A stretch of DNA of 20,656 bases from Pseudomonadota bacterium (GTDB lineage: Bacteria > Pseudomonadota > Alphaproteobacteria > Reyranellales > Reyranellaceae). The position numbers and the translations under genes were made by a program. The DNA is taken from assembly GCA_023436825.1 (NCBI GenBank), contig JAEZHS010000269.1:1-20656 (forward strand), written 5' to 3'. Below are positions 7,852 through 15,360 of the stretch, piece after piece. Under the pieces are notes generated by a model. It was not told the origin of the DNA and searched no databases. It saw only the letters and a program-made list of their open reading frames with translations. How positions within the stretch are numbered: position 1 is the first letter of the stretch; each line of letters starts with the position of its first letter.

Positions 7852-8994
7852 TCAAACCCCATAGAACTCTTCGACCGTCTGGACAGTGTATGCGAGCTGC
7901 TCCTCGGTCAGGTGCTCATGCGCCGGAAACGAGATCATCGTCGCCGCGTGGCGGTCCGTCACGGGGAAATCGCCCTTCGTGTAACCGTATTCGCGCAGGC
8001 CTTCCTGCTGGTAGAGCGGCACGGGATAGTGCACCTTCACTTCGACGCCCTGCTTCTTGCAATGGGCGACCAGCTCGTCGCGGCGCTCGGCGAAGACGAT
8101 GTAGAGGTGGAAGACCAGCTTCCGGTTGTTGAAGCGCTGCGGCAGCTTGATGCCGGGAATGCCGCTCAGAGCCCGGTCGAGATAGGCAGCATTCTTGATG
8201 CGCGTGTTGGTGATGAAGTCGACCTGGTTGATTAGCCAGTTGCCGACCACCGCCTGGACCGAATCGAGTCGTGAGTTGCAGCCCATGCGGACCACGCTGT
8301 CGCGGCCGGCCAGCCCGTGATTGCGCAGCTGGCGCAGCACGGTAGCGAATTCGTCATCGTCGGTGACGATCATGCCTCCGTCGGACCAGACGTTCAGGTT
8401 CTTGAGCGGATGCAGCGAGAAGGCTCCGGAGCGGCCCCAGGTGCCCGAGTTCTTGCCGTCGATATTGCCCAGGATGCACTGGCAGGAATCCTCGACGATC
8501 GGCAGGTTGTGCTTCTTCGCGATCTCCATCAGCGCCGGCATGTCGGTCATCTGGCCGGCAAGATGGACGGGCACGATCGCCTTGGTCTTCCTGGTGATCT
8601 TCGTTTCGACCTGTCCCACGTCCATGCAGAAATTGTCGGTGCAGTCGACGAATACGGGACGCGCGAACAGCTCGCTGATGGCGCCGACCGTGGCGATGAA
8701 GGTGTTGGCCGTCGTGATCACCTCGTCACCCGGCCCGACGCCCAGCGCCTTCAGCCCGAGCTTGATCGCATCGGTGCCGGAGTTCACGCCGATCGAATGG
8801 CGGGTGCCGATCATCGCGGCGAACCTCTCCTCGAACTCGCGCACCGGCTTGCCCAGCGTGAAGTCGCCGGTGGGCACGAACTTGCGGAACAGATCGAGGA
8901 TCTCCTCGATGTTCTCGGCGCTGAACTGCTTGGGCAGGTAGGACCACTGAACCTTGTAGCCGTTGGGCTGAGGCACCAGGTCGATACGCGACAT
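7852..8994 (-). CDS. DegT/DnrJ/EryC1/StrS family aminotransferase (first of tandem pair)
   Basis: A 380-residue fold-type I PLP enzyme related to, but clearly diverged from, its downstream neighbour. Landmarks are VNSGTDAIKLGL (70-81), TTANTFIATVGAI, VEDSCQ with Asp169, and SLHPLKNLNVWSDGG with the catalytic Lys198. EVKVHYPVPLYQQ closes the active-site region. The ATG at 8994 has an AGGGA about 10 nt upstream. It lies 12 nt downstream of the methyltransferase gene and one base before the next aminotransferase, so the three are very probably co-transcribed. It should aminate a keto-sugar nucleotide, most often at C-3 or C-4. Two such genes in series could produce a diamino sugar or two different amino sugars. 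Confidence 0.88.
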   Translation of the reverse strand: MSRIDLVPQPNGYKVQWSYLPKQFSAENIEEILDLFRKFVPTGDFTLGKPVREFEERFAAMIGTRHSIGVNSGTDAIKLGLKALGVGPGDEVITTANTFIATVGAISELFARPVFVDCTDNFCMDVGQVETKITRKTKAIVPVHLAGQMTDMPALMEIAKKHNLPIVEDSCQCILGNIDGKNSGTWGRSGAFSLHPLKNLNVWSDGGMIVTDDDEFATVLRQLRNHGLAGRDSVVRMGCNSRLDSVQAVVGNWLINQVDFITNTRIKNAAYLDRALSGIPGIKLPQRFNNRKLVFHLYIVFAERRDELVAHCKKQGVEVKVHYPVPLYQQEGLREYGYTKGDFPVTDRHAATMISFPAHEHLTEEQLAYTVQTVEEFYGV

Positions 8995-9006
8995 GGAGGA
9001 CGATCC

Positions 9007-10242
9007 CTATGCGTGAATTGATTCGCGGGCCGCGGCAATGCTTTGCAGCGTATCCCGTGGCGGAAACAGGCTGACATAGACGGTCTTTGATCCGACCGCC
9101 GCCGCGATGCGCTTGCGCACCTTGAACTCGTTCTCCGAGCCCACGCCCAGCAGGCATAGAAGCTTGCCGCCAGCAGCGTTCGCGACCTCGGCGAGCGGCC
9201 GCACGACCTGCGTCGTTCCCGGCATCAGCCGGCTCTGAATGTCCGGCCGGTCGTCCACCACGAAGTCGATCTTGTCGGCAATCTGGCAGACCGACACGAG
9301 CAAGCAGGACCGGGGCGCCGCGCCATAGACCAGCACCCGGAAGCCGGCAGAGCGGGCAAGTTCGACTAGGCCGCCGAGTTCGGCCTTCTGCCGCTCGATG
9401 CCGGCGGCGAACCGGCGCAGCAGGCCATTCATCGGGGCAACGTCGGGTAGCCCGAGCGCGCAGGAAACCGGCGCTGCCTTCTTCTGCGCGACGAAGGCCA
9501 TCGAACCGCCGCCGAACACGTAGCTCCGCCGGTCGCACACCTCGAAGCCGAACCGTTTCAACAGGTGCTCGGCGAGTGTCCGCGTGAAGTAGTTTACGTG
9601 CTCCTCCCAGAGGATCGCCGGGCTGCCGCGCTCGAAGCTTTCCTCGACATCAGGCAACTCGAGCACCAGCAGGCCATCGTCGCGCAGCAGCGCGCGGACA
9701 CCGGCGAAGAAGCCGTCAAGATCGCTGACATGCTCGACGACATGGCGCAGGAACAACGTGTCGAAAGGTCCCTGCTCGGCGACGATACGCTCCGCCTGCT
9801 TCCGATCGAGGTAGCCCGTGTAGACGTCATAGCCCTTCTTGCGGGCAATGGCGGCCGCGACGGCATTGGGCTCCAGCCCGACCACCTGCGTGTAGCCAGC
9901 GCGTCCCAGATGCTCCATCAGCGTGCCGTCGTTGCAGCCGATGTCGATCGCCTTGCCCGGGTCCTGCCGGGCGACCGCGGTGGTGATCAGATCGTCCAGG
10001 TGCCGCGGCCGCTGAAAGCCGGTCGTGTAAGTGTCCGCCTCGCTGTAGAGCAGGTCTGCGGGGATGGCCTTCACGATCTGCAGCAGGCCGCAATCCTGGC
10101 AGCTATCGAAGCCCACGGTGAAGCGCGGATCGGGATCTTGAGGGCTCTTTCTCAGGTAGTGTGAAATCGGCAGGTTATCGAGACAGAGAAGATGCGAAAG
10201 GTGGCTCCCTCCGCAGAGACGACAGCGCGGTGTTTCGCTCAT
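9007..10242 (-). CDS. Class I SAM methyltransferase, divergent sugar C-methyltransferase family
   Basis: 411 residues in the same three-part layout as the methyltransferase of the first module. The zinc-binding N-terminus has C7/C10 (CRLC) and C48/C51 (CQDC). The SAM motif is AIDIGCNDG (98-106). A C-terminal Rossmann-like domain includes VLVYGAAPRS. At the active site the usual YHEH is WEEH (about 212-215), keeping Glu and His but replacing Tyr with Trp, and the HGGSLR stretch is FGGGSMA. Its substrate or chemistry therefore probably differs from the upstream copy. The ATG at 10242 follows GGTGGA closely. It leads the aminotransferase pair, an arrangement like the EvaC/EvaB pair of vancosamine synthesis. 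Methylation of a keto-amino or deoxy sugar is a reasonable inference; O- or N-methylation cannot be excluded. Confidence 0.72.
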   Translation of the reverse strand: MSETPRCRLCGGSHLSHLLCLDNLPISHYLRKSPQDPDPRFTVGFDSCQDCGLLQIVKAIPADLLYSEADTYTTGFQRPRHLDDLITTAVARQDPGKAIDIGCNDGTLMEHLGRAGYTQVVGLEPNAVAAAIARKKGYDVYTGYLDRKQAERIVAEQGPFDTLFLRHVVEHVSDLDGFFAGVRALLRDDGLLVLELPDVEESFERGSPAILWEEHVNYFTRTLAEHLLKRFGFEVCDRRSYVFGGGSMAFVAQKKAAPVSCALGLPDVAPMNGLLRRFAAGIERQKAELGGLVELARSAGFRVLVYGAAPRSCLLVSVCQIADKIDFVVDDRPDIQSRLMPGTTQVVRPLAEVANAAGGKLLCLLGVGSENEFKVRKRIAAAVGSKTVYVSLFPPRDTLQSIAAARESIHA

Positions 10243-10402
10243 CGTCCACCCAGACCCCAGCAGTTGCTCCCGGCAATATTAACGCCCACTGAGACAGCTC
10301 CCGCTTTCAATTGCCTGGTCAAACCGATTGTTCAACCAATACAACAGCTTCACTGGCCAAGGGTAGTCCTTGACAGCCGAAAACTGGGGTGTTCCGAGCC
10401 GG
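10243..10402. other. 160-nt intergenic spacer with out-of-frame coding-like tail
   Basis: This gap separates the 524-aa gene from the methyltransferase gene, both on the - strand. No clear sigma-70 promoter stands out; a TTGACC lies in the - direction but without a convincing -10 box. On the - strand a different frame stays open from inside the upstream gene down to a TAA at 10279 and reads FSAVKDYPWPVKLLYW near its end. This is protein-like and could be a frameshifted C-terminus or a gene remnant. The spacer may hold the promoter for the methyltransferase and aminotransferase genes. Confidence 0.35.
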
Positions 10403-11977
10403 TCACTGCTTGGCCTTCCGGCCTCCGAGCCTCTCTGTCTCCGCCACGATGGCATTGACCAGCGCCAAGGCCTCCGCCTCCACGCCTTCCCAGTCCTCCT
10501 GCCGGTCGGCCTGGCCGTAGCGCAGTGGCGCACGAAACATCCAGCCGCGCCGCCGGCTCCAGTAGCCCAACAACCATAGCGCGAACTGCGTTACAAGCGG
10601 GCCGCCTTGTCCTTCCCGTTCCTGCTGGAGGATCGGATCGTCGTCGATGCTCAACACAACGACGCTTGAATCCTGGACGAGGTGGAGCCGGTCGGAGCCA
10701 AGCGATGCGCGATCCATGAACCGGCTGTCGACCGGATCGATCGACAGGCGGAGGGGGTGGTCGAGCGCCTTCGGGCGCAGGCAATACGGATGATAGTGGT
10801 TGCCGTGAACCAGCATTCCATGTTTGCCGACCCGCCAAGCCAGGCGCAGCGGCGGATCCATCAGCCGGCCTGAGCCGGCAAGATTGTTCGCCGGCATGTA
10901 CTCGACGATCAGACGGCCGCAGTCGTCTGGCGGAACGTTGAGAACACCGTCAGCGCTCCGGAACTGGCGGTAGATGAGCGGCCGAAGATCGGTGCCGTGC
11001 ATCTGGATAGCATGAGCCAGCACGGCGTCGGCGTCGGCCATCCGGGCCGCCATGGTCGTGAGGGCGCCGTCGTTCACCATCACGTCGGCGACCATGCAGC
11101 TGACGATCGCATCAGCTGCGCGGCCAGCCGCCAAACCGACATAGTGGGCACACGACATGAGGGCAAACTTGCAGTTGCGCTCGTAGTAGAAGGCCAACGA
11201 CTGCTTCGAATAGGGCACTTTGTCCTGGCCGTAGCAGGCCTCCATCGATGCCTTATAGGCCATGACGTCCGGCGGATAGTGCACGACGTCGACGGTGGCG
11301 TGCTGCTCGAGACGGCGAAACAGCGGCTCGGCCCGCAGCACCGCGTCGGCCTCCACTGACGTGAAGAACGCGATATGGACCGAATGCTGCTTCGCCAGCA
11401 CTGGCAGGTTGTTGGGCGAGAGGAACGAGGCACAGAGATGTTGCATGCAAAAAGCAGCAAAGCTCTCGCCCCACACCGGGACTGCGATCAGGAACGGCTG
11501 CCGGCCATCTCGCTTGCTCTCCATGGACTCGGCCAATTGGCGAGCCCAACCGTCATACGCATCGAACAGGGCGCTGATGAACCTGGCGAACGCATCGCCG
11601 GCGTCTACTTTGAGCACTGTCTCGAAGAAATCGCGCACTGCAGTCGGTGTGCCATGACGAAGCAGGGTGATCGCGGTGTGATAGCGCAGGCGGGCATGCC
11701 GAGGAGACATTCTCGACGCCTCGGTCAAGACCACCACCGCCTCATCATTGCGATTGACCCGGTCGTACAGGATAGCGAGCTGGATCGCGATCTCGGGGTC
11801 GCGGTCCAGCGCCCAGGCCCGTTCCACCTTGCCAATTGCCTCCCAAACGCGTTGGGGATCGGCTGACCATAGTGCTCCGCCTTCTTGCAGCAGGCGGGCG
11901 GCGGCGAAACGGGATACGCGCGCGCCCAGAAGGGGCAGCAGCCGGTCACGCAGGGACGGCTTGACTGCGCTGCTCAT
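10403..11977 (-). CDS. Uncharacterised protein: TPR-like N-terminus plus domain shared with the 887-aa protein
   Basis: 524 residues, function not recognised. Residues about 40-150 are helical with TPR-like spacing (AWALDRDPEIAIQLAILYDR, then EAVVVLTEASRMSPRHARLRY). Residues about 160-440 match the N-terminal domain of the 887-aa protein at 4034-6697: VPVWGE (167-171), FLSPNNLPVLAKQ, AEPLFRRLE (217-224), ADVMVNDG (297-304), HYHPY (395-398) and a following SIDPVDSRF. The spaced Asp and His residues suggest a catalytic domain, possibly glycosyltransferase-like, but no standard motif confirms it. No signal peptide or transmembrane segment is seen. The ATG at 11977 has GGAG 8 nt upstream. It is the first gene of the - strand group and diverges from the glycosyltransferase-like gene at 12127. 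Confidence 0.7.
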   Translation of the reverse strand: MSSAVKPSLRDRLLPLLGARVSRFAAARLLQEGGALWSADPQRVWEAIGKVERAWALDRDPEIAIQLAILYDRVNRNDEAVVVLTEASRMSPRHARLRYHTAITLLRHGTPTAVRDFFETVLKVDAGDAFARFISALFDAYDGWARQLAESMESKRDGRQPFLIAVPVWGESFAAFCMQHLCASFLSPNNLPVLAKQHSVHIAFFTSVEADAVLRAEPLFRRLEQHATVDVVHYPPDVMAYKASMEACYGQDKVPYSKQSLAFYYERNCKFALMSCAHYVGLAAGRAADAIVSCMVADVMVNDGALTTMAARMADADAVLAHAIQMHGTDLRPLIYRQFRSADGVLNVPPDDCGRLIVEYMPANNLAGSGRLMDPPLRLAWRVGKHGMLVHGNHYHPYCLRPKALDHPLRLSIDPVDSRFMDRASLGSDRLHLVQDSSVVVLSIDDDPILQQEREGQGGPLVTQFALWLLGYWSRRRGWMFRAPLRYGQADRQEDWEGVEAEALALVNAIVAETERLGGRKAKQ

Positions 11978-12126
11978 TCAAATTTCTCCGCCCTACTATG
12001 CCTTGGGTCACGGAATGCTGCCAATACCATACGCGACGACACAGGCGGCACCCAGCTACGCTCTTACCGCCTAAAGCCAAATCCCGTATACCGGTAACGG
12101 TCGAGTCATCACCTGAGCAGTTCAAC
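11978..12126. promoter_or_regulatory. Divergent intergenic region, probable promoters for both directions
   Basis: About 150 nt separate the start of the 524-aa gene (- strand) from the likely GTG start of the glycosyltransferase-like gene (+ strand), so both promoters should lie here or just inside the flanking genes. I cannot assign -35/-10 boxes with confidence. A near-perfect inverted repeat sits at 12084-12100, with outer arms CCGT and ACGG around the self-complementary core TACCGGTA. That could be an operator, but no regulator is encoded in the window. Confidence 0.4.
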
Positions 12127-13212
12127 GTGAAAGCCGCCCGGCCCTACGTCAGCTTCGTCTCCTACTTCCGTAACGACGGTTATACTAGCGATTTCGACCT
12201 GCGCGTCAGACGGGCAACGAGCTTTCTCGTCCGTCAGCTGCAGCGGGCGGCGATCGATTCCGAGCTCATCCTGGTCGAGTGGAATCCGCCGCCTGACCGA
12301 CCGCTGATCATCGAATCCCTGGATCCGCTGCCGCAGGGCGATTGCGTGCAGGTGCGCGGCGTCATCGTCGGCCGCGAGCACCACGAGAAGTTCATCGGCT
12401 CACAGGAGTCCGGCATGAACCCCGCGGCCGCGGCCAACGTCGGGCTGCGGCGTGCCGAGGGTCGATTCGTCTCGCCCAAGGCGTCGGACACCTACCTGTC
12501 GAACGAGATCATCGCCACGATCGCGCGGCAGGACCTGCACGAGAACGCGCTGTACCGCTGCGACCGCTGCGACGTCGTGCTGAATCCGACGCTCCTGCGC
12601 AATCTCGGCGACGAGGCCCTGCTGGCGCGGCTGGAGAGCCTCGACAGCACGCGCTACAGCCACATTCCCAATCCGCCGCAATGGTACATCCGAGAGTTGC
12701 ACACCAACGCCTGCGGCGACTTCCTGCTGATGAACCGCGCGATGTGGCACACCGTTCGCGGCTTCCCGCTCGACAACACCGTCCTGTCGCTCGATTGCGA
12801 TTCCCTCATAATGCACGCGGCCGTCGCGCTCGGGTCGCACGAGATCTGCCTGCCGCCGGCCTGTCGCATCTTCAAGGGGCGCCACGGGCGCCTGTTCAGC
12901 AACCGCGTCAGTCACGTCTGGACGCCGTTGCAGTCCAAAGTCGACAAGGTCATGACCAGTTTCCGCTGGTGGCGGCTGCAGCAGATCGTGCGCAGCGCCT
13001 TCGACTATCCCAAGCGCAAGGTCGCCGGCGTCGAGAGCGTGCTTGCTCCGTCGATCGAGCGCAACTTCGTCAAGCCGGCCGAACAGTGGGCGCACGGCGT
13101 CCGCCCGCAGCTCAACCAGCCGGAAAACTGGGGCCTCGCGGACCAGCCGCTGGAGGAAAGGCTGCTGTGCCGGGCACGGTGGTCCGTGGCCGACGCCTCG
13201 GCGGCCGCATGA
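12127..13212 (+). CDS. Glycosyltransferase-like protein (GT-A fold family), variant metal site
   Basis: About 361 residues from GTG 12127; the frame is open further upstream to 11998, but that extension is not protein-like. YVSFVSYFRNDGY (7-19), ELILVEWNPPPDRP (46-59) and AANVGLRRAEGRFV (102-115) are the signature blocks of a family of GT2-like proteins common in polysaccharide loci. There the last block is normally followed by an Asn/Asp-containing metal motif resembling NxDxxxS. Here that place reads SPKASDTYLS, so the canonical DxD is missing or shifted. FKGRHGRLFSNR near the C-terminal third is also family-typical. Its stop overlaps the next ATG (ATGA), coupling it to the nucleotidyltransferase-phosphatase. 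A sugar-transfer role is inferred; loss of catalysis or a metal-independent mechanism is possible. The Shine-Dalgarno before the GTG is weak. Confidence 0.65.
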   Translation: MKAARPYVSFVSYFRNDGYTSDFDLRVRRATSFLVRQLQRAAIDSELILVEWNPPPDRPLIIESLDPLPQGDCVQVRGVIVGREHHEKFIGSQESGMNPAAAANVGLRRAEGRFVSPKASDTYLSNEIIATIARQDLHENALYRCDRCDVVLNPTLLRNLGDEALLARLESLDSTRYSHIPNPPQWYIRELHTNACGDFLLMNRAMWHTVRGFPLDNTVLSLDCDSLIMHAAVALGSHEICLPPACRIFKGRHGRLFSNRVSHVWTPLQSKVDKVMTSFRWWRLQQIVRSAFDYPKRKVAGVESVLAPSIERNFVKPAEQWAHGVRPQLNQPENWGLADQPLEERLLCRARWSVADASAAA

Positions 13213-14429
13213 ACGTCGAGCAAGCCGTCTTCCTCGTCGGTGGTCTCGGCACCCGTCTCAAGGCGCTGACCGGCGATACCGCCAAGCCCGTCCTCGGCGT
13301 CGGTGGCCGGCCCTTCCTCGATCATCTGCTGGACGAGGCGAGCCGACACGGCATCAAGCGCGCGCTGCTGCTTTGCGGCTACCGGGCCGGTGACCTTGTC
13401 GTGACCTACCAGGGCCGCTCGATCCGCGGCATGACGATAGATACGGCGATCGAATCCGAGCCTGCCGGCACCGCCGGCGCACTCGCGCTCGCGGCCCACC
13501 GGCTCGATGACTGGTTCTTTCTCGTCAACGGCGATTCGCTGTTCGACTTCAACTGGCTGGGGCTGCTGCCAGTCGACGGCGAGAGCGCGGCCGGGTGGGT
13601 GCGCATGGCGCTGGCCAGCGGCATCGCAGGCGAGCGCTACGGACGGGTCGCCGTCGATGGCCGGCGGGTGCACGACTTCATTCCGGCCGGAGCGCTCGAC
13701 CGGCCGATCAATGCCGGCGTCTACCTGATGCGCAAGGACGTGCTCTCGCGCGTCGGCGCCGTGCCCTGCTCGCTCGAGCGCGACGTGCTGCCAGGGCTGG
13801 CGAGGGACGGCCTGATCGAAGGCGTGGTCGTCGAAGCGCCGTTCATCGACATCGGCACGCCGCAGGACTTCGAGCGCGCACAGCGCGTGGTGCCGCGCAT
13901 CATGAAGCGGCCGGCCGCCTTCCTCGACCGTGACGGCGTGCTGAACGAGGATACGGGCTATGTGCACCACCCCGACCAGGTGCGCTGGGTCGCCGGCGCG
14001 CGCGAGGCCGTGCGCTGGCTGAACGATGCGGGCTACCTGGTCTTCATCGTCACCAACCAGGCCGGCGTCGCGCGCGGACTCTACAGCGAAGAACACATCG
14101 TCGGCTTGCACGGCTGGATGAGCGCCGAGCTGCGCCGGCACGGCGCGCACATCGATTGCTTCGAATACTGCCCCTACCATCCCGAGGGGGTGGTCGAGCG
14201 CTATCGTCTTGTCTCCGAGCTGCGCAAGCCCAGCCCAGGCATGATCAGGAAACTGCTGGCCGAGTGGCCGGTCGACGCCTCGCAATCGTTCCTGATCGGT
14301 GATCGCGAGACCGACCTCGAGGCCGCGGCGGCCGCCGGCATTCCCGGCCACCTGTTCAGCGGCGGCGATCTCCTCGATTTCGTGACGGCGCGTATCAAGC
14401 CGAGACGAAGAATCGTCGACTTCGATTGA
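13209..14429 (+). CDS. Sugar-1-P nucleotidyltransferase / HAD-IIIA phosphatase fusion (HddC-GmhB like)
   Basis: A 406-residue bifunctional protein. Residues 5-225 are a nucleotidyltransferase domain with FLVGGLGTRL (8-17), AKPVLGVGGRP, VNGDSLFDF (106-114) and INAGVYLM. Residues 236-400 are a HAD-IIIA phosphatase with the nucleophile motif FLDRDGVLNED (Asp240/Asp242), VTNQAGVARG, Lys340 and GDRETDLEAA. This order is that of D-glycero-D-manno-heptose-1-phosphate guanylyltransferase joined to heptose-1,7-bisphosphate 7-phosphatase. Together they would turn a heptose bisphosphate into an NDP-heptose. GmhB normally binds zinc through CxH and CxC; here Cys321 and His324 (CPYH) remain but the second pair is SEL (about 336-338). 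No gmhA or hddA-like gene lies in the window. The start ATG overlaps the previous stop; the end overlaps the convergent aldo/keto reductase gene by 35 nt. Confidence 0.82.
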   Translation: MNVEQAVFLVGGLGTRLKALTGDTAKPVLGVGGRPFLDHLLDEASRHGIKRALLLCGYRAGDLVVTYQGRSIRGMTIDTAIESEPAGTAGALALAAHRLDDWFFLVNGDSLFDFNWLGLLPVDGESAAGWVRMALASGIAGERYGRVAVDGRRVHDFIPAGALDRPINAGVYLMRKDVLSRVGAVPCSLERDVLPGLARDGLIEGVVVEAPFIDIGTPQDFERAQRVVPRIMKRPAAFLDRDGVLNEDTGYVHHPDQVRWVAGAREAVRWLNDAGYLVFIVTNQAGVARGLYSEEHIVGLHGWMSAELRRHGAHIDCFEYCPYHPEGVVERYRLVSELRKPSPGMIRKLLAEWPVDASQSFLIGDRETDLEAAAAAGIPGHLFSGGDLLDFVTARIKPRRRIVDFD

Positions 14430-15357
14430 TCTCGAGGATGGCGTCTACGGCCGGCCGTGGCAGCGGCCCCAACAGGCTGGCCGCAGCGTTCTGGTCGGCC
14501 TCCAGCGGCTTCATGATTCCGGGAATCGTGGTCGATACCGCGGGGAACGACAGGCAGAAACGCAACGCTGCCTGAACAGCCGCCTCACCCGCCGATGTCG
14601 AGATCGCGGCCATCAAATCGGCCGCGCCGTCGACCCAGTTGGCGAGCTGGGCGCGCGGCCAGCGCGCACGATGATCGCCCGGCGGGAAGACGCTGTCATG
14701 GCCAACCGTGCCCGACAGGAAGCCGAAGCAAAGCGGCGTGCGGGCGATGAAGCCGATACCCAGCCGCTCGATCTCCGCCAGAAGCCCGCTCGTCAAGACG
14801 CGCACGTCCATCATGTTGAAGTTGGCCTGGATCACCGCGATGTCGCCGGCCTGCAAGGCCTGCAGGGCTTCATCCGGTCCCTTGGCCGACACGCCCCATG
14901 CGCGGATCTTGCCGCTCCGGACCAGCCCCGCCAGCACCTCGTGCACAGCCGGCGACGACACGATGTCGAGCGGCGGATTGTGAAGCTGAAGGAGGTCGAG
15001 ATAGTCGGTGCCGAGCCGCACCAGGCTGCGCTCGGTCGACACCACGATTGCCGACGGCGAGAAGTCCGGCGCCTGGTCCCAGGCCTCATAACCTGCCTTG
15101 GTGGCGACGACGGCGCGCGAACGCCTGCCGCGCACCGCCCGGCCGATCAGTTCTTCGCTGTGGCCGTTGCCGTAGGCTGCCGACGTATCGAAGAAGGTGA
15201 TGCCGCGCTCCAGCGCACGGTCGAGGGCGGCCAGCGACGTGCGATCGTCTGTGTCGCCGTAGGACGTCTGCTCGACGGTGCGTCCGCCGATGCCCCAGGC
15301 TCCGAAGCCGATCTCGGAAACCTGCAGGCCGGTCTTGCCGAGCGGCCGGTAACGCAT
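14395..15357 (-). CDS. Aldo/keto reductase
   Basis: A 320-residue TIM-barrel NAD(P)H oxidoreductase with the complete catalytic tetrad: Asp57 and Tyr62 (FFDTSAAYGNG), Lys87 (VVATKAGYE) and His126 (LLQLHNPP). MRYRPLGKTGLQVSEIGFGAW is the usual N-terminus. The C-terminal part, with TTIPGIMKPLEADQN, matches the cofactor-binding end of the family. Such enzymes reduce keto groups of sugars or aldehydes and are found as ketoreductases in deoxysugar pathways. The ATG at 15357 lies three bases after the stop of the radical SAM gene, so the two form one transcription unit and may act in sequence. The 3' end overlaps the nucleotidyltransferase-phosphatase gene tail to tail. Substrate unknown. Confidence 0.88.
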   Translation of the reverse strand: MRYRPLGKTGLQVSEIGFGAWGIGGRTVEQTSYGDTDDRTSLAALDRALERGITFFDTSAAYGNGHSEELIGRAVRGRRSRAVVATKAGYEAWDQAPDFSPSAIVVSTERSLVRLGTDYLDLLQLHNPPLDIVSSPAVHEVLAGLVRSGKIRAWGVSAKGPDEALQALQAGDIAVIQANFNMMDVRVLTSGLLAEIERLGIGFIARTPLCFGFLSGTVGHDSVFPPGDHRARWPRAQLANWVDGAADLMAAISTSAGEAAVQAALRFCLSFPAVSTTIPGIMKPLEADQNAAASLLGPLPRPAVDAILEINRSRRFFVSA

Positions 15358-15360
15358 CGT

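Noticed and set aside
6867..8132. Long + strand open frame opposite the aminotransferases
   Set aside because: Antisense shadow of two recognisable PLP enzymes; no domain signature and skewed composition.
7852..8994. Possible RfbH-like 3-dehydrase to go with rfbF/rfbG
   Set aside because: RfbH has His instead of the PLP-binding Lys and a 2Fe-2S Cys set. This protein keeps Lys198 in HPLKNLN and lacks that Cys set, so it is an aminotransferase.
12342..13208. Upstream extension of the nucleotidyltransferase-phosphatase frame through the glycosyltransferase-like gene
   Set aside because: The extension is Arg/Ala-rich with no motif, while the overlapping frame carries the glycosyltransferase-like blocks. 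ATG 13209 immediately precedes the conserved nucleotidyltransferase N-terminus.
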